A DNA stretch of 64,000 nt from JBGSKY01 sp041740995 (lineage in GTDB: Bacteria > Planctomycetota > Planctomycetia > Pirellulales > Pirellulaceae): the NCBI GenBank assembly GCA_041740995.1, contig JBGSKY010000321.1, positions 1 through 64,000 of the forward strand, given 5' to 3'. Of this stretch, positions 17,541 through 26,583 are shown in pieces (the first letter of the stretch is position 1; every line of letters begins with the position of its first letter). The position numbers and the translations under genes were made by a program. Below the pieces are notes generated by a model, which worked only from the letters and a program-made list of their open reading frames with translations, did not search any database and had not been told where the DNA came from.

Positions 17541-18377
17541 ATGCTATTGCCACGCGAAGAGCTGGTTGAACAAGCGTATTTGTTTCAGATACTCTTGGAT
17601 CGATTGGGACAAGATATCTCGATCCAAGATTTGCTGTTGCAAGTTAAACAGGAACTGCTTGCGACAACGAAGCTGCCCATGGCGGTTGAATTTTTGCTCG
17701 CGGAACTGAAACACAGTGGCATCATGGCGACTGGCATGAAGCGGTTGCAGCACTACTTCACTAGCTTCCAAAGTTTTGTGGTCGAAGAGTCGGAGCGCGA
17801 TCGTGGTCGATTCGACTTTCGCATGGCATTACAAATCCTTCAGAAAGAGTCGCAATATCGGAGCGAATCGGAAAATCCTCAAGGGGCATTCTTCTATCAG
17901 TTTGAATCGCTGTGCCGGAATCGTTTGCCCTATGATGCTGGCTTGTTAGCGATCTCTCAAGATCCAATTTATTCGCCTGATTGGCAACAATGGATACTCG
18001 TTGTCAGGCGACAATTAGGATTGGTCGATCTAGCGGATTTGATTTACGGCCGAAGCGAAGACTTCGTGGCCTATCGCAAACGGCGATTGGGACCTGATAC
18101 GGTGACCGATGTTCCAATTCTGTTCGGCGAGAAAGAAGGCAAAATCGCCTTTGCTAATCGACGTAAAGACCCGCTTTACTTGTTCGCTGCGATGCAACGA
18201 CACCTGGGTTATCCGACTGTTCCGAGACCGGTCAAGCTGGATGACACTCAGGCGAATGTGACTCAACTAATGCGACGCATCGAACGACTTGAGCAACGAA
18301 TCAAACTGCAAGAAGACGAAAAGCGGAGCGGCATCGATATCACGAAGTTTTACGGCGAGCGAAACATCGCAGATTAG
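17541..18377 (+). CDS. Hypothetical protein with C-terminal coiled coil
   Basis: 278 residues, no signal peptide, no recognised catalytic motif. The N-terminal 80 residues are helical (REELVEQAYLFQILLDRLG), the middle includes WQQWILVVRRQLGLVDLADL, and residues about 248-270 form a coiled coil (ANVTQLMRRIERLEQRIKLQ). It follows the small 17309 gene by 4 bp. It ends 123 bp before the purine operon and points the same way, but nothing in the sequence links it to purines. Not recognised; function unknown. Confidence 0.72.
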   Translation: MLLPREELVEQAYLFQILLDRLGQDISIQDLLLQVKQELLATTKLPMAVEFLLAELKHSGIMATGMKRLQHYFTSFQSFVVEESERDRGRFDFRMALQILQKESQYRSESENPQGAFFYQFESLCRNRLPYDAGLLAISQDPIYSPDWQQWILVVRRQLGLVDLADLIYGRSEDFVAYRKRRLGPDTVTDVPILFGEKEGKIAFANRRKDPLYLFAAMQRHLGYPTVPRPVKLDDTQANVTQLMRRIERLEQRIKLQEDEKRSGIDITKFYGERNIAD

Positions 18378-18500
18378 TAATTTCAACAAAAATTCGAATG
18401 AACCCAAGCAGATCGATTGCTTTTTTTGCGAAGTTTATAGAAGCTTAAAATTCGCACAAATGAGAATGAAGCTTCCTGATCAGCAAGAGGTACTCGCAGC

Positions 18501-19256
18501 TTGGATATTTACGGCACGACTCGATCAAAGACAAAATCGCACTACGCTCTAATCACACCCGACACGCATGTTCGCTCGCCTTTGGTGGGCTGGACGAACG
18601 CCGAAGCGGTTGTTCATATCACGCCAACCATAGGTGCTCGATTTGTTCAGTATACGGCCTACATGGCGGCCAACTCGACTAGCAATCGCGTATCGAATCT
18701 TACAGAGCGCTTTGTCTATGTAATTGCCGGCGAAGTACAACTTCACAGTCAAAAGCTCACGTCGCCGACCGTTTTGAAGCCCGGCTTCTTCGCATACATT
18801 CCGGCTGGTTCAGATGCGATAATAAAATCAACGGACTCGTCGAGCTTGGCTGTCTTTGAGAAAAAGTTCTTACCGCTGCCCGATTCACCCTTACCTGAGC
18901 TCGTGGTGGGCGATGCCACCAAAGTCAACTCCGAAGCCTTCATGGGTGATCAAGATGCGCAGTTAAAAACTTTGCTGCCCAAAGATCCAACATTTGACAT
19001 GGCAGTTAATTTGTTTACCTTTCAACCGGGTGCTACTTTGCCGTTGGTTGAAGTCCACGTAATGGAACACGGCTTGTTGCTTCTAGAAGGCGCTGGCGTT
19101 TACCGCTTGGGTGACGACTATCATCCAATCAAAGCAGGCGATGTAATTTGGATGGCATCTTTTTGTCCACAGTGGTGGGTTGCCATGGGCAAGACACCAT
19201 CAACTTATTTGTATTACAAGGACGTTTATCGAGAATGCCTTGAGGCAACGTTGTGA
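18501..19256 (+). CDS. allE: (S)-ureidoglycine aminohydrolase (bicupin)
   Basis: 251 residues. The enzyme hydrolyses (S)-ureidoglycine to (S)-ureidoglycolate and ammonia. Two cupin domains are visible: an N-terminal one (LTERFVYVIAGEVQLHS) and a C-terminal one with the metal site EVHVMEHGLLLLEGAGVYRL, where Glu, His and His bind Mn, followed by the conserved CPQWW glutamine ligand. The start is a TTG at 18501, preceded by AAGAGG; no in-frame ATG fits the N-terminus. It overlaps the next gene by 4 bp (GTGA). It is the first gene of the operon uglyAH-UAH-uricase-allantoinase-OHCU decarboxylase-HIU hydrolase. Also known as UGLYAH or YlbA. Confidence 0.93.
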   Translation: MDIYGTTRSKTKSHYALITPDTHVRSPLVGWTNAEAVVHITPTIGARFVQYTAYMAANSTSNRVSNLTERFVYVIAGEVQLHSQKLTSPTVLKPGFFAYIPAGSDAIIKSTDSSSLAVFEKKFLPLPDSPLPELVVGDATKVNSEAFMGDQDAQLKTLLPKDPTFDMAVNLFTFQPGATLPLVEVHVMEHGLLLLEGAGVYRLGDDYHPIKAGDVIWMASFCPQWWVAMGKTPSTYLYYKDVYRECLEATL

Positions 19257-20503
19257 TCGATTCAAAAATTGCCGTCGATGCCGATCGAACTTATCGAGAA
19301 CTGGACGAACTAGCACAGTTTAGTGACGTCCCAGCCCCAGCGGTAACTCGAATCGTTTTTTCTTCTGCGGATCGAGCCGCTCGACAATATCTAACAAATC
19401 TTTTTGAACAAGCCGAATTAGAGGTTCGCAGCGATCCGGTTGGCAACTTGTTCGCCCGGTTGATTGGATCGGAACCTGATTTGCCAGTCGTTGGAACCGG
19501 TTCGCATTGTGATGCAATTCCACATTCCGGACGTTACGATGGAACGGTCGGCGTGCTGGGCGGTTTGGAAGCAATTCGCAGCCTGCAAGCCAGTGGCTTT
19601 CGTCCCAAACGGTCAATCGAAGTGATGATGTTCACTTCGGAAGAACCTACTCGCTACGGGATTGGTTGCTTAGGTTCGCGACTGATGTCTGGCAAGCTAG
19701 ATCCGATAAAAGCTGCCAGCTTCAAAGACAATGCCGGGGTCACGCTGGAACAGACGCTCGTTGACTTTGGCTGCCAAGGTTCGTTGGACCAAGTGCGTTT
19801 GCCGAGCGACTATTATTCCGCCTTTGTTGAATTGCATATCGAACAAGGACCGCTGCTCGAACAGCACGCATTGCCGATCGGCGTAGTTCACGCGATCGCG
19901 GCACCGGCAGCACTGCGATGCAGCTTTACTGGCGTTGGCGGACACGCTGGCGCGGTTCTAATGGCTGGTCGCAAAGACGCCCTATTAGGTGCTTCGGAAT
20001 TAGCTCTTGCGGTGGAACGAGCAGCGCTAGAGCCTGGAAATCAAGACACAGTTGCAACAACTGGTTACTGCAAAGTTCACCCATGTGCGGTCAATAGCAT
20101 CCCGTCATTGGTTGAACTTGAAATTGATATTCGTGATATTGACGGTGAACGACGCAACCGTGTTTTAGCCTCTGTCCAAAATGCCGCACAAGCAATCGCT
20201 GACCGTCGCGAGTTGACGTTATCGTGCGAGTTGATCAATGCGGATCCTCCTGCGAAATCCGACGCAAAAATCGTTGCAGCGATTCAAGAATCTTGTAAAA
20301 CTCTCGGGCTTCCTCATTTGGACATGATCAGCCGTGCCTATCACGATTCCTTGTTCATGGCCATGATCGCTCCGGTTGCAATGATCTTTATCCCTTGCCA
20401 CAAAGGCTATAGCCATAGACCGGACGAATTTTCTTCTGTCGACGCGATAGGTAAAGGCGTCGAAGTTTTAGCCCAATCGTTAGCCAAACTTTCGATGAAT
20501 TGA
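19253..20503 (+). CDS. Ureidoglycolate amidohydrolase (plant UAH type, M20 family)
   Basis: 416 residues, GTG start overlapping the previous stop. Predicted to convert ureidoglycolate to glyoxylate, two ammonia and CO2. M20 metal ligands are visible: GSHCDAIPHSGRYDGTVGVL (His, Asp), FTSEEPTRYG (Glu), ELHIEQGP (His) and CHKGYSHRP (His). Several stretches resemble plant UAH more than bacterial AllC as I remember them: the N-terminal APAVTRIVF, TSEEPTRYGIGCLGSRL, AIAAPAALRCSF and ISRAYHDSLFMA. A second M20 enzyme at 34350 looks like the allantoate hydrolase, so the two have distinct jobs. Allantoate specificity here is the main alternative. Confidence 0.85.
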   Translation: MIDSKIAVDADRTYRELDELAQFSDVPAPAVTRIVFSSADRAARQYLTNLFEQAELEVRSDPVGNLFARLIGSEPDLPVVGTGSHCDAIPHSGRYDGTVGVLGGLEAIRSLQASGFRPKRSIEVMMFTSEEPTRYGIGCLGSRLMSGKLDPIKAASFKDNAGVTLEQTLVDFGCQGSLDQVRLPSDYYSAFVELHIEQGPLLEQHALPIGVVHAIAAPAALRCSFTGVGGHAGAVLMAGRKDALLGASELALAVERAALEPGNQDTVATTGYCKVHPCAVNSIPSLVELEIDIRDIDGERRNRVLASVQNAAQAIADRRELTLSCELINADPPAKSDAKIVAAIQESCKTLGLPHLDMISRAYHDSLFMAMIAPVAMIFIPCHKGYSHRPDEFSSVDAIGKGVEVLAQSLAKLSMN

Positions 20504-21366
20504 TGAATCAAAATATGAGTATCCGGGTTAGTGAACAAAGCTATGGAAAATCGATGGTACGATTTACCAAAGTTGTCCGTAAAGGGGATTGGCACGAGTT
20601 GGTCGAATGCGATGCGTCGCTGAAACTTTCGGGCCAATTTGATGAGACTTATATAACTGGTGACAACTGCCAAGTTATTCCGACCGATACGGTAAAGAAC
20701 ACGATCTACGCTTTTGCTCTGAAACAAGATTGGGTGGACATCGAAACATTTGCCAAGCAATTGACCGAACATTTTCTTGGCTCGTTTGAACATGTCAGCC
20801 AAGCCGTCGCGAAACTGCGACAGGTGACTTGGCAACGGATAGCAGTCGCTGGTGAACCGCATTCACATTCGTTCGTTCGCGGTCCCGACGAGCTAGCCGT
20901 TTGTTCGGTCGTTCAATCCCGCGATCAGTTAACCACTTGTTCTGGACTAGTCGGATTGCAAGTTCTTAAGACAACCGCTTCTGCATTTGAAGGATATGTT
21001 GTCGATCAATACACAACCCTCGCACCAGCGACCGATCGCATTTTTGCAACCACAATCGACGCGCATTGGAATTGGCGGAGCGCTCCAGTCGATTGTGACG
21101 CAATTCGATCCAAGATTCGTCAAACCATCCTCGAGGTTTTTGCAACCGAGTTTAGCCCCTCCGTCCAAAACACCTTGTACAAAATTGGCGAGCAAGTTTT
21201 AAGTGACCATGCCGCATTGGCTGACATATCGCTAGCCATGCCGAACCAACATAGGCTGTTGGTTGATATGAGCCGAATGAACCTGGAGAACAAAAATATC
21301 GTTTTCTGCCCGACTGACGAACCGTACGGTGATATCACTGCGACGATTTCACGAGACGACCAATGA
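20503..21366 (+). CDS. Urate oxidase (uricase)
   Basis: 287 residues from the ATG at 20503, which overlaps the preceding stop (TGATG). A cofactor-free enzyme that oxidises urate to 5-hydroxyisourate with release of H2O2. Conserved features: YGKSMVRFTKVVRKGDWHEL, with the catalytic Lys; VIPTDTVKNTIYAFA, with the catalytic Thr; EPHSHSF; and MPNQHRLLVDMS with the active-site Asn/His pair. The length fits the single-polypeptide tunnelling-fold uricase. Being cofactor-free it differs from the FAD-type HpxO and the membrane PuuD-type. Placed between UAH and allantoinase in the same operon. Confidence 0.95.
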   Translation: MNQNMSIRVSEQSYGKSMVRFTKVVRKGDWHELVECDASLKLSGQFDETYITGDNCQVIPTDTVKNTIYAFALKQDWVDIETFAKQLTEHFLGSFEHVSQAVAKLRQVTWQRIAVAGEPHSHSFVRGPDELAVCSVVQSRDQLTTCSGLVGLQVLKTTASAFEGYVVDQYTTLAPATDRIFATTIDAHWNWRSAPVDCDAIRSKIRQTILEVFATEFSPSVQNTLYKIGEQVLSDHAALADISLAMPNQHRLLVDMSRMNLENKNIVFCPTDEPYGDITATISRDDQ

Positions 21367-21390
21367 TCGCCAATGTCTAGAAACGCTTGA

Positions 21391-22725
21391 ATGAATATCG
21401 CACTGCACAGCCGCCAAGTGGTTACGCCGGAAGGAACAATCGCCTCCGCGATCTTGGTTAAAGATGGCAAAATCACTTCTCTCTGTTCGTTGGAAGATGT
21501 ACCGGCTGATTACGAGTTACATGACTTCGGGTCTTTGGTAATCGCTCCAGGGCTCGTTGACATCCACATTCATATCAATGAACCGGGACGGACAGAATGG
21601 GAAGGATTCGAGACGGCGACTCAAGCCGCCGCTGCGGGTGGCGTGACGACGTTAGTCGATATGCCACTCAATAGCTCACCGGTGACTGTCGATGTTCCGT
21701 CACTTGAGCTGAAAAGGTTCGCCGCACAAGGTAAATGTTGGGTCGATGTTGGTTTTTACGGTGGATTGATCCCTGGAAACACTGCCGAGATCGCTTCGCT
21801 AATTGAGGCAGGCGTGCTTGGCATAAAAGCCTTTTTGTGCGATTCGGGATTAGAAGAATTTCCCGCCGCAACTGAGATCGAACTGCAAGCCGCGATGCCA
21901 ATTCTAGCTCGCGCGTCGGTTCCGCTGCTCGTTCACGCCGAAGTCACAAATGCGCCTGCGCCGTCGGTCGAAGACGTCCGGTCGTATCAACAGTACGCTC
22001 AATCAAGGCCAGCGCGATGGGAACAAGACGCTGTGTTGCTGATGCTGGACCTCAATCGACAATTTGATTGTCCGTTACACATTGTTCATTTGGCCGCGGC
22101 CACGCCTTTGCTGGAAATCTTGCAGGACGCCAAGCAGTCTTTGCCAGGCTTGACGATCGAAACATGTCCGCACTATTTGTTCTTTAGCGATGAAGACGTA
22201 GCCGACGGTGATACAAAATTCAAATGCGCTCCGCCGATACGTGATTCAAGCAATCGAGAAGCCTTGCAAATCGGACTGATGCAAGGAATCATCGATACGA
22301 TTGGTTCGGACCACAGTCCTTGCCCAGTAGCCTTGAAACACCTGCAATCGGGCGATTTCACACAAGCGTGGGGCGGTATCGGGGGTGTTCAGTTTACGCT
22401 GCCTGTCTTATGGACCGCGATGCAGAAACACGGCGTCGCGTACGAACAACTGTTCGAATGGCTTTCGACAAAGCCGGCTAGCGTTGTAGGATTGGGCGAT
22501 GCAAAAGGAAAAATTGCGACTGGCTTTGACGCGGATTTTGTTGTGTGGGATCCGAGTATTCCCACGACGGTTCACGTGGACGATGTTAGGCACCGCAATC
22601 GATTGACGCCCTACGAAAGTCAAACCCTGCTTGGCAAAGTTCATCGGACTTACCTCCGAGGGCAAGTGGTTTTCGACGATAACAAGACCAGCACTATAGC
22701 CCATGGAAAATTACTCCGACGATGA
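21391..22725 (+). CDS. allB: Allantoinase
   Basis: 444 residues. Amidohydrolase superfamily enzyme that opens the hydantoin ring of allantoin to allantoate. Metal site and family motifs: APGLVDIHIHINEPGRTEWE, the bridging carboxylated Lys in LGIKAFLCDSG, HAEVTNAP, LHIVHLAAATPL, and IDTIGSDHSPCP. The start ATG at 21391 lies 24 bp after the uricase stop. Dihydropyrimidinase or dihydroorotase are excluded by the DSG context and by the operon. The stop overlaps the next ATG by 4 bp. Confidence 0.95.
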   Translation: MNIALHSRQVVTPEGTIASAILVKDGKITSLCSLEDVPADYELHDFGSLVIAPGLVDIHIHINEPGRTEWEGFETATQAAAAGGVTTLVDMPLNSSPVTVDVPSLELKRFAAQGKCWVDVGFYGGLIPGNTAEIASLIEAGVLGIKAFLCDSGLEEFPAATEIELQAAMPILARASVPLLVHAEVTNAPAPSVEDVRSYQQYAQSRPARWEQDAVLLMLDLNRQFDCPLHIVHLAAATPLLEILQDAKQSLPGLTIETCPHYLFFSDEDVADGDTKFKCAPPIRDSSNREALQIGLMQGIIDTIGSDHSPCPVALKHLQSGDFTQAWGGIGGVQFTLPVLWTAMQKHGVAYEQLFEWLSTKPASVVGLGDAKGKIATGFDADFVVWDPSIPTTVHVDDVRHRNRLTPYESQTLLGKVHRTYLRGQVVFDDNKTSTIAHGKLLRR

Positions 22726-23228
22726 GCGCTGCCGAAATATTGAATCTCCAAACGCTCGAACAAGCGCGAGAAACGTTGCAACGTTGCTGCGCTGCGGACG
22801 CTTGGATTGAGGCGATGATCGAACGTCGTCCTTTTGCAAATATGACCGATTTGCAAAGCGCTGCCGACGACGCTGCCAAAGCAATGACGCGCGATGATTG
22901 GCTGCAAGCTTTCTCCGGCCATCCTCGAATCGGCGATGTCAACTCGTTACGTGAAAAGTTTGCTTCGACCAAGGCCTGGGCCAGCGGAGAACAGGCCGAA
23001 GTTGAACATGCTGCCGAAGAAGTACTGAACGAGCTAGCAGCCGGAAATGACGCTTATGTTTCGAAGTTTGGATATATTTTTATTGTTTGCGCGACAGGCA
23101 AATCAGCCGATGAAATGCTTTCGCTTCTCAAGCATCGATTACCGAACCCAGCGGAAACCGAGTTGCAAATCGCCGCGGCAGAACAACAGAAAATTACTTG
23201 GCTTCGACTTTTGAAGCTCTCATCATGA
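22722..23228 (+). CDS. uraD: 2-oxo-4-hydroxy-4-carboxy-5-ureidoimidazoline decarboxylase
   Basis: 168 residues. Decarboxylates OHCU to S-(+)-allantoin, the last step of the uricolytic trio. The helical OHCU decarboxylase fold is recognised by FSGHPRIGDVNSL, containing the conserved catalytic His and the HPRIG motif, by WASGEQ, and by NDAYVSKFGYIFIVCATGKS followed by ADEMLSLLKHRL. Start and stop overlap the neighbours by 4 bp each, so translation is coupled from allantoinase through HIU hydrolase. Confidence 0.95.
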   Translation: MSAAEILNLQTLEQARETLQRCCAADAWIEAMIERRPFANMTDLQSAADDAAKAMTRDDWLQAFSGHPRIGDVNSLREKFASTKAWASGEQAEVEHAAEEVLNELAAGNDAYVSKFGYIFIVCATGKSADEMLSLLKHRLPNPAETELQIAAAEQQKITWLRLLKLSS

Positions 23229-23572
23229 ATAAGAAAAGCCCGATCACAACACACGTTTTAGACACTTCATTAGGCTGTCCTGCCAAAGGGATCGCCGTTC
23301 GTTTAGACTTTTACAACGGCATCGATTTCCAAGCCATCGCGACGGGGAATACCGATGATGATGGACGAATCATCGACCTATTGAAAGTCGGTGACATGAA
23401 GCCTGGTCACTACCGCATCCATTTCGATACAAAAAGCTATTTCGCGACAACTAAACGTGACGCATTCTTCCCTGCGGTCACGATCGATTTTGAAGTCGCA
23501 AATGCAACGCAGCATTATCACGTGCCGCTTTTACTAAGTCCATTTGGATATTCGACCTATCGCGGAAGCTAA
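23225..23572 (+). CDS. uraH: 5-hydroxyisourate hydrolase (transthyretin-like)
   Basis: 115 residues from the ATG at 23225, which overlaps the uraD stop (ATGA). Hydrolyses 5-hydroxyisourate to OHCU. The N-terminal ITTHVLDTSLGCPAKGI has the active-site His. RDAFFPAVTIDF and the C-terminal SPFGYSTYRGS complete the signature; the terminal Y-R-G-S tetrapeptide separates true HIU hydrolases from transthyretin. No signal peptide, so cytoplasmic. Last gene of the operon; the adenine deaminase gene converges 24 bp downstream. Confidence 0.96.
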   Translation: MNKKSPITTHVLDTSLGCPAKGIAVRLDFYNGIDFQAIATGNTDDDGRIIDLLKVGDMKPGHYRIHFDTKSYFATTKRDAFFPAVTIDFEVANATQHYHVPLLLSPFGYSTYRGS

Positions 23573-23596
23573 AGATCACTCAAGTCCAACCTGCCG

Positions 23597-25231
23597 TCAC
23601 ACAAAGAGATCTGTAAAGTGAAAGTGCTGGCCGTCGAATAAGCCTAGGTCGCTCAGCTTCAAATCGGGAATGACCAGCAACGCCATGAAGGAGAGCGTCA
23701 TGAATGGAGCACGAAGCTTACAACCCATGTTCTTTACTGCCTGATCAAGTTCTGCATATCTGGCGCTGACCATCTCAATCGGATCAACTGACATCAACCC
23801 TGCCACTGGCAAGGGCAAGTCTAGAAAGTGATCATGATCCGCTACCGCAAGTCCGCCTCGCAATTCGATTACGCGATTGATCGCTTGGCACAGAGAATGA
23901 TCGTCGGTCCCGACAGCGATAATGTTATGTGAGTCATGTGCGACCGAAGAAGCGAATGCGCCGTGTTGCAATCCGAAACCGTTGACCAACGCGACTGCAG
24001 GATTTGCTTCCATATATCGGTTCAGCACAACCAACTTTAAAACGTCGGTATGTTGATCAGTATTAACCAAGCCGTCTTGTATGTGAATTGGCATCGTGAC
24101 GCGTTGAGTTATCAATTGACCATCGAACGCACGGATTACCTCAGCATTGCTGGTTTTCGCGGGCAATCGCAGCGACTCTTCACTGCATGTTTTCGCTTTG
24201 AATTGATTGACGATAGAATGCGTTCCGGTTTGGATCAAACTCCTACCGCGACTGGCGACGACGCTGCCGTCAATAAACGTTCGTAAAACCTTCCAGGACG
24301 TCAAATCAGCCAGCTCGACGAAGTCCGCAGGATCGCCAATGCGAAGCTGCCCAACATTTAAATTGTAATGGCGAATTGCATTCAAGCTGGCCGACTTTAT
24401 GACGTTGAATACATCAAGTCCCAAATCGGTCGATCGCCTGGCGAGTTGGTCGATGTGACCATGAATCAGTTCGTCGGGATGTTTGTCGTCGCTGCAAAGC
24501 ATAACTTGATCGGGAAATTCATCGATCAACGAGTAAAGCGCCTCAAAGTTGCGAGCCGCTGATCCTTCGCGAATCGCGATTTTGCAACCGACCTGAAGTT
24601 TGCCTAGCGCTTCTTCCTTGGTAAAGCATTCATGATCAGTCGTAATTCCGGCACCAAAATACAATTTAGCGAGCTCGCCATGCAGCCCTGGCGCGTGACC
24701 ATCAATGGGCTTGCCGACCGCTTTGGCCGCAGCAATCTTGGCCATCATGTCTGGATCGTTGTTGAGCACACCGGGAAAATTCATCATCTCGCTGAGATAA
24801 CCGATTCGCGAGTCGTTCAGCAATTGCGTTACGTCATCGATGTTGATCACCGCTCCGGCAGTCTCGAACTTAGTTGCCGGTACGCAAGGAGGTGCGCCAA
24901 AGCAATATTTAAACGGGACAGTCGCGGCGTTTTCAAGCATGTAATGAACGCCAGCGACGCCCAGAACATTTCCGATCTCGTGCGGGTCTGAGACCGTCGC
25001 GACGGTTCCATGTACCACTGCTGCCCGAGCAAATTCAGCGGGTACAAGCATCGAGCTTTCGACGTGGACGTGCGCGTCGACGAAACCCGGAATTAGAAAT
25101 GTCTCTGCGAACTCATTTAGCGGCTCGATGGAAGTAATAATTCCGTCGATAACTGTAATTCGCGATGCTGCAATTTTTCGGCTATCGGCGTCAACGAGAT
25201 TGGTGACTAGCTCAAAGTTTCTATCATTCAT
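23597..25231 (-). CDS. ade: Adenine deaminase
   Basis: 544 residues. Deaminates adenine to hypoxanthine and ammonia, feeding xanthine dehydrogenase. Amidohydrolase motifs: IPGFVDAHVHVESSMLVPAE, ATVSDPHEIGNVLGVAGV, IDGHAPGLHG, DHECFTKEEAL and LCSDDKHPDELI. The C-terminal half shows SVAHDSHNIIAVGTDD and ALPVAGLMS-like LPLPVAGLMS, typical of the Ade-type enzyme and not of the adenosine deaminase-like type. It converges with the uricolytic operon and is divergent from the aminotransferase gene across about 120 bp. Confidence 0.94.
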   Translation of the reverse strand: MNDRNFELVTNLVDADSRKIAASRITVIDGIITSIEPLNEFAETFLIPGFVDAHVHVESSMLVPAEFARAAVVHGTVATVSDPHEIGNVLGVAGVHYMLENAATVPFKYCFGAPPCVPATKFETAGAVINIDDVTQLLNDSRIGYLSEMMNFPGVLNNDPDMMAKIAAAKAVGKPIDGHAPGLHGELAKLYFGAGITTDHECFTKEEALGKLQVGCKIAIREGSAARNFEALYSLIDEFPDQVMLCSDDKHPDELIHGHIDQLARRSTDLGLDVFNVIKSASLNAIRHYNLNVGQLRIGDPADFVELADLTSWKVLRTFIDGSVVASRGRSLIQTGTHSIVNQFKAKTCSEESLRLPAKTSNAEVIRAFDGQLITQRVTMPIHIQDGLVNTDQHTDVLKLVVLNRYMEANPAVALVNGFGLQHGAFASSVAHDSHNIIAVGTDDHSLCQAINRVIELRGGLAVADHDHFLDLPLPVAGLMSVDPIEMVSARYAELDQAVKNMGCKLRAPFMTLSFMALLVIPDLKLSDLGLFDGQHFHFTDLFV

Positions 25232-25352
25232 GTTGCGATTGTAGTCACATTCAAAGCTGATTTACCAGTGCTTTATCGATTATCGCTTTGAAGGTTTGAG
25301 AACTTACGTTAAAACTAGTCGCTTCACTTTTTGCCTAGGATCGGAATACGCC

Positions 25353-26543
25353 ATGAGTATCGTCGAAGAATTTAAATTGCCGCCTACAATCTGCCCGCCA
25401 GTTCGTGTTCTGATGGGACCTGGACCGAGCGATATTCACCCGCGAGTTTTGGATGCTTTGGGTCGTGGAACAGTTGGCCACCTCGATCCGTACTATCTCA
25501 AAATTATGGATGAGACGCAGCAAATGTTGCGTCAAGTTTTCAAAACCAAGAACCAACTCACAATGGCCGTCAGCGCTACTGGCTCGGCCGGGATGGAATC
25601 TTGCGTCGTCAACTTGATCGAACCGGGCGATTCGATGTTGATTGGAGTGAACGGCGTTTTCGGCGGACGAATGGTCGATGTGGCCCAACGGGCCGGCGCG
25701 GCAGTAACAAAGATGGAACGTCCTTGGGGAGAGGTGTTTACGCCAGCAGAAGTGAAAGAGGCCATCGCTAAATCGAAGCCTAAAGTGGTAGGAATTGTGA
25801 TGGCCGAAACCTCCACCGGTGCGGCTCAACCGATTCCTGAAATTGCTGAGATTGTACTCAACAGTGGGGCGATGTTTGTTGTCGATTCGGTGACCGCCTT
25901 GGGTGGAATGGAATTGAAGGTCGATGAGTGGGGCATCGATGCGATTTACTCAGGGACTCAGAAATGCCTAAGCTGCCCGCCCGGACTCGCACCAGTATCG
26001 TTCAGCGCCCGAGCGGTCGAAAAAATTATGAGCCGCAAGTCGAAGGTGCAAAGCTGGTACTTAGACATGTCGATGCTCGCTTCCTATTGGGGCAGCGACC
26101 GCGTTTATCATCACACCGCGCCCATCAATATGAGTTACGCTTTGCACGAAGCATTGCGATTGGTTCTAGAAGAGGGCCTCGAAAAATGCTTCGCTCGACA
26201 TCATCGCAACCACGTCGCTCTCAAAGCTGGATTGGCGGCAATCGGCATCAAGTATGCCGCACAAGAGGGCAATCAACTTCCAATGCTCAACGCGGTACAT
26301 ATCCCCGAGGGAATCAACGATGTGACGGTTCGCAAAGGACTATTGGAACGATTCGGCATTGAAATCGGAGGCGGATTGGGTGCGTTCAAAGGGAAGGTTT
26401 GGCGAATTGGTTTAATGGGCTATGGCTCGCGCGAAAACAATGTGCTGCTCGTCCTTTCGGCATTAGAGATTCTGCTCGCCGAACAAGGTCATAAGTTCGA
26501 TCGCGGCGCAAGCATCGCAGCTGCAAATGCAATCTACGCTTAA
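25353..26543 (+). CDS. Class V aminotransferase, glyoxylate-utilising (AGT-like)
   Basis: 396 residues from the ATG at 25353, preceded by AGGA; an upstream frame start at 25296 adds 19 unlikely residues. PLP fold-type I: RVLMGPGPSDIHPRVLDALG, SATGSAGMESCV, VVDSVTALGG, and the Schiff-base Lys204 in YSGTQKCLSCPPGLAPVSFS. It resembles alanine- or serine-glyoxylate aminotransferases. In this locus it most likely turns the glyoxylate from ureidoglycolate into glycine. The alternative is (S)-ureidoglycine-glyoxylate aminotransferase (PucG type), which would bypass the aminohydrolase. Sequence alone does not decide between them. Confidence 0.88.
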   Translation: MSIVEEFKLPPTICPPVRVLMGPGPSDIHPRVLDALGRGTVGHLDPYYLKIMDETQQMLRQVFKTKNQLTMAVSATGSAGMESCVVNLIEPGDSMLIGVNGVFGGRMVDVAQRAGAAVTKMERPWGEVFTPAEVKEAIAKSKPKVVGIVMAETSTGAAQPIPEIAEIVLNSGAMFVVDSVTALGGMELKVDEWGIDAIYSGTQKCLSCPPGLAPVSFSARAVEKIMSRKSKVQSWYLDMSMLASYWGSDRVYHHTAPINMSYALHEALRLVLEEGLEKCFARHHRNHVALKAGLAAIGIKYAAQEGNQLPMLNAVHIPEGINDVTVRKGLLERFGIEIGGGLGAFKGKVWRIGLMGYGSRENNVLLVLSALEILLAEQGHKFDRGASIAAANAIYA

Positions 26544-26583
26544 GTGGTCGATCGAATTATCAGATGATCTGTATTTATCGACT

